NCBI GenBank assembly: GCA_018713145.1
Contig: DVFP01000023.1
Span: forward strand, 1-53,824
Length of the DNA stretch: 53,824 bases
Reading direction: 5' to 3'
Origin: Candidatus Scybalocola faecavium
Lineage (GTDB): Bacteria; Bacillota; Clostridia; Lachnospirales; Lachnospiraceae
Shown here: one piece after another, positions 15,370 through 23,594 of the stretch
How the letters are laid out: each line of letters starts with the position of its first letter
Position numbering within the stretch: position 1 is the first letter of the stretch
Made by a program: the position numbers and the translations under genes
The notes under the pieces: generated by a model
What the model saw: only the letters and a program-made list of their open reading frames with translations
The model's database searches: none
Told to the model about the DNA's origin: nothing

Positions 15370-18040
15370 GCAAAAGTTCATGGGCCGCCAGAGGCATGGC
15401 TGCCAAAAAGGCCAGCATCCCCCACTCTCCCGGGGACAAATGCACTGTGGAAAATGCCTGGATAAGGAAAGGCACCTCAGTGACTAACAGCTGGAGAAAG
15501 ACCCCCAGGCCTGCCGCTGCCACCATAAGCCGGTTTCCAAAAGGGTTCATGCGAAAAACTGACCGCTCCACATTCCGCATCCCTATAGCGTGAAAAAGCT
15601 GGGACATGCCAAGAACCGTAAATGCATAGGTCTGGCACCGGACAAGCACCTGGGGATCTGCCAGGATCCGGCGCAGTCCGTCTAAGGTCACCGGCATATG
15701 GGCTGAGCGCATCAGCCCCAGAGGGAGGATTAAAAATGCCGTCAAACTGATCAGGGCAATAAGACATCCATAAAACACTGTGCAAAATAGTCCCCCATGA
15801 GCAAAAAGCCCTTCCGAAGCTTTTCTGGGCGGCCGGCACATTAGCTGGCTTGTATCGTTTTTATCCACACCAAGAGCCAGGGCCGGAAGACTGTCTGTGA
15901 TCAGATTGATCCACAAAATATGGCTGGCCTTTAAAGGAGAGCCAAGCCCCAGCAATATGGCCGCAAACATGGTGATCATTTCTCCAAAATTGGAGGACAA
16001 AAGGAAGATGATGGCCTTTTTTATATTTTCATAAATGGCCCGCCCCTCTTCAATGGCCTTCCGGATAGTTGCAAAATTATCATCTGCCAGGATCATATCC
16101 GAAGCATTTCTTGCTGTATCTGTGCCGTTTTTTCCCATAGCGATGCCTATATCCGCAACTTTAAGTGCCGGAGCGTCATTGATCCCGTCCCCGGTCATGG
16201 CCACAATATGCCCCCGTTTACGCAGGCTTTTAACGATCCGCACCTTATGCTCCGGAGAAACCCTGGCAAACACGCAGACTGAATCCACACTTTCTTCCAG
16301 CTGTGCATCCGTCATGGCCTCCAACTGGCTTCCGGTCATACACTCCTTCCGGCTCCGGGCGATATCTAATGGCCGGGCAATGGCCAGAGCCGTATCCACA
16401 TGATCTCCTGTGATCATCACTGTGCGCACACCGGCTTTGATAAAATCCTCCACTGCCTTCCTTGCCTCCGGCCTGGGCGGATCCATCATACCGGCCAACC
16501 CGATAAATGTCAGGCCATCCTCCCGGATCAGAGAACTGTCTGTCCTTCCATCCGGTTTCTGACTTTTTTCTATTTCGTAAGGATCATACTCCCGAAAAGC
16601 CAGAGCCAGAACCCGAAGCGCTCCAAAAGACATTTGCTCCATGGCGGCAAGGATTTTCTTTTTCTGTCCCTCACCTAAAGGTATCCTTGCTCCGTTCAGC
16701 CACAGATGGGTGCAGCCTTCTAAAAGCACATCACAGGAGCCCTTGGTAAAAGCCACGATCCGGTGATTATTCCGGTGAAGGGTGGTCATCATTTTTCTTT
16801 TTGAATCAAAAGGCAATTCTCCGATCCGTTCCCATGTTTTTTCCTCATCGGATTTTTTCATGCCTGCCCCGGCCGCCAGATCTAAAAGTGCCAGCTCTGT
16901 CGGATCCCCCAGCCGTTCCCCTCCGGAAATCTCCCCGTCATTACACAGCAAAAATCCCCGAAACAGTATTTCAGGCGCCTGACGGATCTGGTCAAGATCA
17001 AGCACCTCCATATTCACAAATACCCTGGTCACGGTCATGTGATTTTGGGTCAGCGTCCCTGTTTTATCTGAGCACACTACATTGACGGCCCCTAACGTTT
17101 CCACACAGGGCAGCCGCCGGATAATGGCATGTACCTTGACCATGCGGGAAACGCTTAAGGCCAGCACAATGGTCACAATGGCGGGAAGCCCCTCCGGCAC
17201 TGCGGCCACTGCCAGGGAAATGGCTGTCATAAGCATTTCCGGAATATTTTTGTGGGAAATCACAGCAATGAGAAAAAGCAGGCCGCACAAAGCTACTGCC
17301 AGAATACTTAAAAATTTCCCCAAACTTCCCAGCTTTTTCTGAAGGGGCGTATCCTCCTGAGGGGTTTTCTGGAGCATCCCCGCGATCCTGCCGATTTCCG
17401 TATGCATCCCGCAGGCAGTAACAATACCTACAGCGCTTCCCATAGTCACGCTGGTAGACATATACGCCATATTTTTCCGGTCAGATAAAGGCATGGCGTC
17501 CTTGGCTAAAAACAGGGCATCTTTTTCCACAGGAACCGACTCTCCCGTCAGTGCCGACTCATCCACTTTAAAGCTGCTTGCCGCCACCAGGCGAAGATCC
17601 GCCGGGATCTGGTCTCCGGCGCTGACTCGAACAATATCCCCTTCCGTTAAAAGCCGTGCTTCCATCTTTCGATAATGGCCATCCCGCAGTACAAGGGCGT
17701 GGGGACTGGACAGGCGCTTTAAGGCTTCCAGGGCCTTCATGGCCTTGCCTTCCTGGATCACCCCGACAACAGCATTCATAGCCACCACTGCAAGGATGAT
17801 GAAAGTATCACTAACCTCATTTAAAAATAAGGAGGCAGCAGCGGCCCCAAGAAGTACATAGATCAGCGGTTCATTCAACTGTTCCAGGATCATAGTCAAA
17901 ACAGACTTTTTACGATCGTCTTTCAGCTCATTAAATCCGTTTTTCTTCAGGCGTTTGCCGGCCTCCTTTTCATCCAGTCCGGTTTTAATATCAGTTTTCA
18001 GTTCGGCAGCCGTCTGCCGGATCGTCTGAGTTTCATACAC
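15338..18040 (-). CDS. Cation-transporting P-type ATPase, Ca2+ (P2A) type
   Basis: About 900 residues. Key motifs: TGES (167-170 counted from the upstream TTG), PEGLP in membrane helix 4 (284-288), the phosphorylated aspartate in DKTGTLT (D327), MTGDGINDAPAL in the hinge, and a C-terminal block of about six membrane helices. The PEGLP helix and the N/D-containing helix 6 (SHILWINLITDSLPALALG) match Ca2+ pumps of the PMR1/SERCA type, so it probably exports calcium or manganese. I place the start at the GTG 18040, 9 bases after AGGAGG; a TTG at 18046 is only 3 bases from it. The gene stands alone. No neighbour suggests its regulation. Confidence 0.9.
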   Translation of the reverse strand: MYETQTIRQTAAELKTDIKTGLDEKEAGKRLKKNGFNELKDDRKKSVLTMILEQLNEPLIYVLLGAAAASLFLNEVSDTFIILAVVAMNAVVGVIQEGKAMKALEALKRLSSPHALVLRDGHYRKMEARLLTEGDIVRVSAGDQIPADLRLVAASSFKVDESALTGESVPVEKDALFLAKDAMPLSDRKNMAYMSTSVTMGSAVGIVTACGMHTEIGRIAGMLQKTPQEDTPLQKKLGSLGKFLSILAVALCGLLFLIAVISHKNIPEMLMTAISLAVAAVPEGLPAIVTIVLALSVSRMVKVHAIIRRLPCVETLGAVNVVCSDKTGTLTQNHMTVTRVFVNMEVLDLDQIRQAPEILFRGFLLCNDGEISGGERLGDPTELALLDLAAGAGMKKSDEEKTWERIGELPFDSKRKMMTTLHRNNHRIVAFTKGSCDVLLEGCTHLWLNGARIPLGEGQKKKILAAMEQMSFGALRVLALAFREYDPYEIEKSQKPDGRTDSSLIREDGLTFIGLAGMMDPPRPEARKAVEDFIKAGVRTVMITGDHVDTALAIARPLDIARSRKECMTGSQLEAMTDAQLEESVDSVCVFARVSPEHKVRIVKSLRKRGHIVAMTGDGINDAPALKVADIGIAMGKNGTDTARNASDMILADDNFATIRKAIEEGRAIYENIKKAIIFLLSSNFGEMITMFAAILLGLGSPLKASHILWINLITDSLPALALGVDKNDTSQLMCRPPRKASEGLFAHGGLFCTVFYGCLIALISLTAFLILPLGLMRSAHMPVTLDGLRRILADPQVLVRCQTYAFTVLGMSQLFHAIGMRNVERSVFRMNPFGNRLMVAAAGLGVFLQLLVTEVPFLIQAFSTVHLSPGEWGMLAFLAAMPLAAHELLLIRVPFLKYF

Positions 18041-18119
18041 CTTCAACTACCTCCTTGTCCTGACTCAATATATGCCAAAGAAAAAAGGCTTAGAACAGGC
18101 CGCAGCGATCTCTTTCCTT

Positions 18120-18164
18120 AAAATAACAGAAACGCCCGGAAGAAAGCCAAGCTTCCTCCGGGCG
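18120..18164 (-). terminator. Intrinsic terminator after the zinc-ribbon membrane protein gene
   Basis: On the minus strand CGCCCGGAGGAAG pairs with TTTCTTCCGGGCG (hairpin 18133-18164), followed by TTTCTGTTATTTT. Confidence 0.75.
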
Positions 18165-18169
18165 AATTA

Positions 18170-18580
18170 TTACGTCTTTTTTATGAACTTTGTATGACAC
18201 TTAGGACAAGTAATCTCGATCTTTCCTTTGCCTTTTGGGATTCTGATCTTTTGCTTACAGCCTGGACAGGAAAAGATCCGGTAATCCTTCCGCTGCTTTA
18301 TCATATACTTTTCTTTCCCAAACAGCCGCCGGATTCCTGCAGTAAGCTGCATAAACTTTTCATTTTCCGCATAGCGCTTCTGATGGTTTCTTGAAAATAC
18401 ACGGATATATCCAAGCAGCACCAGGACTACACCTGCAAGATAGATCAGGTTGCTTACCAACAGAGGACGCCTGACAAACCCCGCAATGATCACAACGATC
18501 AGTCCCGCAATCATCATCACCTGAGACAAACGATCCAGACCATAACGGCCCTGCATGAAACGCATCAATCTTTCCTTCAT
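18170..18580 (-). CDS. Two-helix membrane protein with C-terminal zinc ribbon
   Basis: 136 residues: two hydrophobic segments (about 18-36 and 40-60), a basic cytoplasmic linker, and a C-terminal zinc ribbon with CPGC and CPKC around residues 105-128, ending in basic residues. I recognise no named family. The ribbon could bind nucleic acid or protein at the inner membrane face. It lies 8 bases after the YesL-like gene, so both probably form one transcript ended by the terminator just downstream. Confidence 0.75.
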   Translation of the reverse strand: MKERLMRFMQGRYGLDRLSQVMMIAGLIVVIIAGFVRRPLLVSNLIYLAGVVLVLLGYIRVFSRNHQKRYAENEKFMQLTAGIRRLFGKEKYMIKQRKDYRIFSCPGCKQKIRIPKGKGKIEITCPKCHTKFIKKT

Positions 18581-18588
18581 AGGCTATA

Positions 18589-19239
18589 TTATAAATACTC
18601 CTTTCCATTGAGCTTGCGCTCTCTTAAACGGTCTTCTTCGTTCATATAGCGGACAAAGATCCGTTCAAAAATAAATGTTGACACCAAAGTCCCTAAGGTA
18701 GGCATAATAAACAGCGTAATAGGAATCAACCACATAACAAAGGCAGTTACTGCAACAACCAGCAATGCCAGAAATGACCAGGGAAGATGACGCACCATCA
18801 TAAAAACACAGTTTTTAGCTACGCTTTTTAAAGGTGCAGAAAATCTGGCAACATACGGGAATATGTATATAATGACCATACATAAAATCACCATGAGGAC
18901 AATAAAAAATACTTTTGCGGCAAATGCCAGGTTACCGGTCCCCAACAGTCCGACAATCTGAATATCATTATAAAGCAGAAACATGATCAGCGCAAAAATC
19001 AGCCACAAAATAGTAGACTGCTTAAAGGATGACTTAAAGCCTCTCCAAAACTGCTGCCACACATACCCCCGGCTGTTTCTTATGGTCTTATTCGCCGTAT
19101 AATACAAAGCGGATGTAGACGCTCCGAAAGTAATCAGAGGAATGGAAAAAACCACCCACAAAATGCTCAAAAAAATACAGTCCAGGATCTTGCTCAAGCC
19201 CTGCATCAGTGGACTGTCAATACTGAATATTCCACCCAT
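18589..19239 (-). CDS. YesL-like (DUF624) membrane protein
   Basis: 216 residues with about five membrane segments. The opening, a conserved GGIFSIDSPLMQ stretch and the segment FSIPLITFGASTSALYYT, match DUF624/YesL, a family often encoded with sugar ABC transporters or cell-surface carbohydrate genes. Function unknown. Here the partner is a zinc-ribbon membrane protein rather than a transporter. A weak AAGGGG site precedes the ATG. Confidence 0.82.
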   Translation of the reverse strand: MGGIFSIDSPLMQGLSKILDCIFLSILWVVFSIPLITFGASTSALYYTANKTIRNSRGYVWQQFWRGFKSSFKQSTILWLIFALIMFLLYNDIQIVGLLGTGNLAFAAKVFFIVLMVILCMVIIYIFPYVARFSAPLKSVAKNCVFMMVRHLPWSFLALLVVAVTAFVMWLIPITLFIMPTLGTLVSTFIFERIFVRYMNEEDRLRERKLNGKEYL

Positions 19240-19274
19240 TGTTAATAAATCCCCTTTTCTAATAAAGTATCCCT

Positions 19275-19303
19275 CGTAACAGTCCGGCGGGCTGAACTGT
19301 TAC
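19275..19303. repeat. Hairpin sharing GTAACAGT arms with the adjacent hairpin
   Basis: GTAACAGT (19276-19283) pairs with ACTGTTAC (19296-19303) around a GC-rich loop. A second hairpin with the same arm sequence lies 24 bases to the right. The pair sits between the symporter stop and the YesL start. Confidence 0.5.
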
Positions 19304-19326
19304 ATGCAGAAATCCATTTAAAATAT

Positions 19327-19354
19327 CGTAACAGTTCCTCCGGGAACTGTTACG
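19327..19354 (-). terminator. Hairpin between symporter and YesL genes, possible terminator
   Basis: CGTAACAGTTCC (19327-19338) and GGAACTGTTACG (19343-19354) form a 12-bp perfect stem with a 4-base loop, followed on the minus strand by ATATTTTAAAT. The T-run is imperfect, so termination is probable but not certain. Confidence 0.5.
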
Positions 19355-19442
19355 AATTATTTTCATTATACATAAATTTTTGTACAATTTCAACCCAGCC
19401 GGCCCTGTTTATGAATATTTAATAAGTTAGGCCCGGTCTGTC

Positions 19443-20837
19443 TTAAAGCAGCCCCACAGACTGGATAAATAACACTGCCATGATCACCGGCGCAATATAT
19501 TTTACCATACAGCTGTAAAGTCTTTTCCTCCGGAATTTTTTCCCGCCATACTCCATTTCTTCCTGGATCCATTTTGGCTTTAAGACCCAGCCGATAAGGA
19601 TGCAGCTAAGCAGGGAAGTTAAAGGCATAAGAAAGCTGTTGCTGATATAATCCATCACATCCAAAAGCTGTCCGACCGATCCGTTTGGAAGCTTTAATTC
19701 AAAATAAAAAATATTATATCCCAGGCAGATCAAAACCGATGCCGCAAGAGACAATATCCCGATAATCAGGCTGGTCTTTTTCCGGGTAGAATGGAAAATT
19801 TCCATACAATTTGCCACTAAAGTTTCCATAATAGATACACTGGACGTAAGGGCGGCAAAAGTCACCATTAAAAAGAAGATCAAACCAATAAAGGTTCCCG
19901 CACCTCCCATGGATTCAAAAACCTTGGGCAGAGAAACAAACATGAGACTTGGGCCGGAACTCATTCCATCAATCCCGGAAAATACATAAACTGCCGGTAT
20001 GATCATCATACCTGCAAGAAGAGCCACACCCGTATCAAACAATTCAATTTTGGAGATGGAGCTGCTCAAATCGGTTTCCTTGGACACATAAGATCCGTAA
20101 GTCACCATGATCCCCATAGATACGCTCAGTGAAAAAAATAACTGGCTCATGGCATCTAAAAGGATATTTAAGAAACGCCCCACAGTCAGTCCTGAAAAAT
20201 CCGGGATCAAATAGACGGCCAGGCCCTCCAGGCCGGTGCGTGCCGCCCCGGAAGCATCGGTATGCTTTAATGTAAGAGAATAAATCGCAATCGCGATGAT
20301 CATGACCAAAAGTCCGGGCATAACAAATTTGGAAAACCGCTCAATGCCTTTCTCCACACCGCAGTAAACGATAAAGGCAGTAATGGCCAGAAAAATAAGC
20401 ATAAATACCACCGGAGAAATCTTTGATGTTACAAAATCCATAAAATAACTATCACTGGCAGCCTCCGCCTTATCCCCGGTAATGTACACAGCCACATATT
20501 TTAAAACCCATCCGCCAATGACCGAATAATAGGTCATAATAATGGCAGGCACTAAAAATGTGATTTTTCCAAGAAAATTCCATTTTTTATTTGCAGTGCC
20601 ATAAGCTCTCAATGCATTTTGTCCGGTCTTTCTGCCAAAGGCAATATCGGATGTAAGCAGCGTAAATCCAAAAGTAACGACCAGGATCAGATAGATCAAA
20701 ATAAACAGACCGCCTCCATCTCTGGCCGCCAGATATGGAAAACGCCATATATTGCCCACTCCTACAGCGCTGCCTGCGGCAGTAAGAATAAATCCAAGGG
20801 AGCTTGTAAACTTTGCTCCCTTTTTGCTTTGACTCAT
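19443..20837 (-). CDS. Neurotransmitter:sodium symporter family transporter
   Basis: 464 residues from the ATG at 20837, with GAGGAG about 9 bases upstream; an ORF start at 20885 lacks a site. Eleven to twelve membrane helices. The family signature GSAVGVGNIWRFPYLA lies in helix 1, where the Na+ and substrate sites of LeuT-type proteins sit, and a conserved FFSLSVSMGIMVTYGSY stretch marks helix 6-7. Prokaryotic members import amino acids (for example tyrosine, tryptophan, leucine or alanine) with sodium. The substrate cannot be told here. The gene follows the YitT gene by about 50 bases and may be co-transcribed with it. Confidence 0.9.
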   Translation of the reverse strand: MSQSKKGAKFTSSLGFILTAAGSAVGVGNIWRFPYLAARDGGGLFILIYLILVVTFGFTLLTSDIAFGRKTGQNALRAYGTANKKWNFLGKITFLVPAIIMTYYSVIGGWVLKYVAVYITGDKAEAASDSYFMDFVTSKISPVVFMLIFLAITAFIVYCGVEKGIERFSKFVMPGLLVMIIAIAIYSLTLKHTDASGAARTGLEGLAVYLIPDFSGLTVGRFLNILLDAMSQLFFSLSVSMGIMVTYGSYVSKETDLSSSISKIELFDTGVALLAGMMIIPAVYVFSGIDGMSSGPSLMFVSLPKVFESMGGAGTFIGLIFFLMVTFAALTSSVSIMETLVANCMEIFHSTRKKTSLIIGILSLAASVLICLGYNIFYFELKLPNGSVGQLLDVMDYISNSFLMPLTSLLSCILIGWVLKPKWIQEEMEYGGKKFRRKRLYSCMVKYIAPVIMAVLFIQSVGLL

Positions 20838-20886
20838 GATATACTCTCCTCTTCTCTCCCTTTTTTTTATAAAAACCAAGCACAAA

Positions 20887-21732
20887 TCAAATGCTGTGGA
20901 AACCTTTTCCTACGATCTCACTTGTATTTGAGATCAGGACAAAGGCCGATGGCTGCGTCTCATGGATATAATTACGCAGACGCACAGCTTCGGGACGGCT
21001 TAAAACAGAATTAATAATGTGCTTTTCATGTCCGCTGAAGGCTCCTGTAGCTTCAACCCGTGTAGCACTGCGATTTAAATCATGGATAATAAAATGACAG
21101 ATAGGATCCGGATCATCACAGATCACGGTAAAATATTTACACAGATGGATATTCTCTATGATACCATCAACCATAAAGGACTTAACTGTCAGGCCTAAGA
21201 AGGCATATAAGCCGGTTTCAATATCAAAAATAAAGCAGGTTGCCGCTGCTGCCACTATATCTGTCATCAGTAAAGCCATGCCGATATTCACATTGGTATA
21301 CTTTTTCAGGATCATGGCGATCACATCTGTACCTCCGCTGGACGCACCTATGTTAAACAAAATGGCAGATCCGACCGCCGGCAGGGCAATAGCAAAGCAC
21401 AGCTCAAGCATCGGCTGATTGGTAAAAGGGCCACTCATTGGATAAATACGTTCAAATAAGGATAATAGAGCGGATAATAAAATGGTCGTATAGGCTGTTT
21501 TTGCGCCAAATTTTTTCCCAAAGAACAAAAATCCTACTGCAAGCAGAATCATATTCAGCCAGGAACTTATATCGCTGGCCGATAACGGGACGAATTTCGC
21601 AATGATTACCGCAAAACCTGTAACGCCGCCAAAAGTAAAATTATTGGGGAACTTAAAAAAATACACGCCCACAGCCATTAAAACCGTGCTAAAGGTCAGC
21701 AGTAAAAAAGACATAAATTTCTTCTTTGTCAT
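20887..21732 (-). CDS. YitT-family membrane protein
   Basis: 281 residues. Five or six membrane segments are followed by a cytoplasmic DUF2179 domain (about 200-281, with GFSGHEKHIINSVLSRPEAVRLRNYI-like text broken as FSGHEKHIINSVLSR then EVGKGF-like ending). The central GGTDVIAMILKK and the N-terminal GGVTGFAVIIAKF are hallmarks of YitT/YebE proteins. Function is unsettled, though some members are tied to stress or metabolite efflux. Its promoter is overlapped by the same TTGTATACAA operator found before the hydratase gene. It precedes the NSS symporter. Confidence 0.87.
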   Translation of the reverse strand: MTKKKFMSFLLLTFSTVLMAVGVYFFKFPNNFTFGGVTGFAVIIAKFVPLSASDISSWLNMILLAVGFLFFGKKFGAKTAYTTILLSALLSLFERIYPMSGPFTNQPMLELCFAIALPAVGSAILFNIGASSGGTDVIAMILKKYTNVNIGMALLMTDIVAAAATCFIFDIETGLYAFLGLTVKSFMVDGIIENIHLCKYFTVICDDPDPICHFIIHDLNRSATRVEATGAFSGHEKHIINSVLSRPEAVRLRNYIHETQPSAFVLISNTSEIVGKGFHSI

Positions 21733-21772
21733 TTGCTTTTACTCCTCTGTTCATATGTATATTTATAATGCA

Positions 21773-21789
21773 GCTGAAATCATTTCAGC
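21773..21789. promoter_or_regulatory. Inverted repeat in the YitT leader
   Basis: GCTGAAAT (21773-21780), one base, ATTTCAGC (21782-21789): a compact symmetric site between the YitT promoter and start codon. It could be a second operator or a small hairpin. Confidence 0.35.
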
Positions 21790-21850
21790 CAACACAATGG
21801 TATCATTTTTACTTTAGATTCTCAAGGAGTTTGGAGTAAAAAAAGAAGAT

Positions 21851-21866
21851 ATGCTTGTATACAATT
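21851..21866 (+). promoter_or_regulatory. TTGTATACAA operator overlapping the YitT promoter
   Basis: ATGCTTGTATACAATT is identical to the minus-strand sequence in the hydratase leader at 10997-10982. Here it overlaps the -10 box of the predicted YitT promoter, which suits a repressor. Confidence 0.55.
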
Positions 21867-21893
21867 ATACGATACCACAACTGTGCTCTGTAA
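21864..21893 (-). promoter_or_regulatory. Promoter of the YitT gene
   Basis: TTACAG (21893-21888), 18-base spacer, TATAAT (21869-21864) on the minus strand, about 130 bases before the start codon. Confidence 0.5.
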
Positions 21894-21969
21894 TAAAAAA
21901 AATGTGTCCTGTTAAAATTGGTAAGCTTCATTTTTTTCCATGACTTTGATATACTAAAGTAAAGCACCC

Positions 21970-21988
21970 GGGACAAAGATATTGTCCC
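21970..21988. promoter_or_regulatory. Inverted repeat upstream of the kinase stub
   Basis: GGGACAA (21970-21976) and TTGTCCC (21982-21988) flank a 5-base centre, about 50 bases before the stub's TTG start. Possible operator or leader hairpin of the former sensor-kinase gene. Together with the YitT promoter signals, this is what the 305 bases between 21733 and 22037 hold. Confidence 0.35.
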
Positions 21989-22037
21989 TATACATAAAAC
22001 AGGAGAAAAATACTTTTATATCAGGGGGAGAGCGTCT

Positions 22038-22340
22038 TTGAAATTTCATAAAAACAGTCTGATTTTCCGGCTTTTTGCAGGCATCCTATGTTTTATGGTT
22101 CCAATCAATCTTATTTTATTTGGATACAGTATTTTTGCCAGATATGCTATATGGAATCAATCCTTTGAAAACTATTCAGACTATGTAAATCTCATTGGCC
22201 AGCAGATTGATCATGATCTGGAAGAAATACAACAATATATTACAAACATCTATTTTGTGGACACTAGGTTCCAGCAAATGTCCCAAAGTGATGACCAAAA
22301 TACCCGCTATCTGGCAGGGGCACAAATTACCAGTCTATAA
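22038..22340 (+). pseudogene. Truncated YesM-type sensor histidine kinase (N-terminal 100 residues)
   Basis: Starts at a TTG with AGGGGGAG 8 bases upstream. The protein has a basic start, one membrane helix (about 10-31, LFAGILCFMVPINLILFGYS) and the beginning of an extracellular sensor (ENYSDYVNLIGQQIDHDLEEIQQYITNIYFVDTRFQQM), as in YesM-like kinases that sense sugars with an AraC-type partner. Such kinases run to about 580 residues with HAMP, His-kinase and ATPase domains; here the frame stops after 100. The break coincides with the truncated end of the convergent GH42 gene 15 bases away, pointing to a single deletion that removed the 3' parts of both. Confidence 0.75.
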
Positions 22341-22355
22341 TATTAGATAATTTAT

Positions 22356-23594
22356 TCAATTCAATGCAGCAAAACTTCCCTTATAAACAGCTCCGGCCAT
22401 TTCCGACAGCTGCTTTGTTTTGTCCCGGATCTGTCCCAATTCTCTAAGTCTGCGATTATCCCGGCCGGAATAGTCTAATATGCCATGCCAGTAGATCTCT
22501 GTCCCCATAACACTTGTCCGCCACCTGAAAAAGCTGACAAAATCCGCTCCATGGGCAATACTTTGCATAGCCCACAAAGTCATCTGTCCGGGCTTTGGCG
22601 CCGGAGCTTCCATACGGGTATTCCATCCGTTGGCCCCGGACTGCTGTTCCATAATTCCGAAAATCGGAGAAATAGAACGCATCCTTGCCAAATTTTTGCT
22701 CCATTTCCGGTCATTTAGATCATCGGAATGAAGCGGATCCTCACACAGTGCAAAAGCAAAGTCCGGATAAGAATCATAAGTATAAAAATCCAAAGACTCC
22801 CGGGTCAGGGCATGGTTGTCCATATAAGAAAAAAATCCGTTTGTTGTAATAAAATCTGCGGGTTTTATATGTTGTCTTAAAATCCGGCTTTGTATATTGG
22901 CAAAACTTCTGGCGCGATCTGAAACAAAACGGACATAATCCAGCATTTGATGAGGATTGTTGGAATTATGAACCACCTTGCCCGGCACATGAATCTGTTC
23001 CCAGGCTGTATAAGTCTGATTCCAAAACACAGTACCCCATGCCTGATTTAAGGCTTCTAACGTTTTGTATTTCTCCTGAACCCATTGGTTAAAATCCCGG
23101 TCCACTGCAGGGCCATAAAACTCATTAAGCTCACAGTTCAGCTCATTATCGATCTGCCAACCGATAACTGCCGGGTGCTGTCCGTAATGAAGCGCCAACT
23201 GCTCCACAATATTTGCACAAAGCCTCCGGTAAATTGGCGAACTGTAATTATAGTGCCGCCTGGCGCCATGATGATAAGGATTCCCTTCAATATCACAGTT
23301 TAACACTTCCAGGTACTTATCAGTAAGCCATGCGGGAAGTGTAGCTGTAGGGGTACAAAAGATCACCTTCATTCCCGCATTTTTGGCCAGTTCCATAAAC
23401 TCATCAAAAAACTCAAAGGAAAATCTTCCCTCTTCCGGTTCAAAAATCGTCCAGGCAAACTCGGCAATCCGAATCACCTCAATGCCATGGTCTTTCATCC
23501 GCTTTAGATCCTCTGCCCAAAGCGCTTTAGGCCACTGCTCCGGATAGTAGCATGTGCCAAGAGTGATATGATCAAAATACTAATCTGTTTTCAT
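22356..23594 (-). pseudogene. GH42 beta-galactosidase, amber codon at position 5 and missing C-terminal part
   Basis: The likely original start is the ATG at 23594-23592, overlapping the GH2 gene's end and preceded by GAGGTGAG. It reads MKTD, then TAG (23582-23580), then continues in frame with YFDHITLGTCYYPEQW, the normal N terminus of GH42 enzymes. Downstream are the acid/base region (GWQIDNELN) and the nucleophile region (FGIMEQQSGANGWN). The frame ends after AGAVYKGSFAAL, where the trimerisation and C-terminal domains of a usual 650-680 residue GH42 protein should follow. A 380-codon frame from the internal ATG at 23498 is open but lacks both ends of the barrel's family architecture. It was probably translated after GH2 to cleave galactosides; now it is almost certainly inactive. 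Confidence 0.8.
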
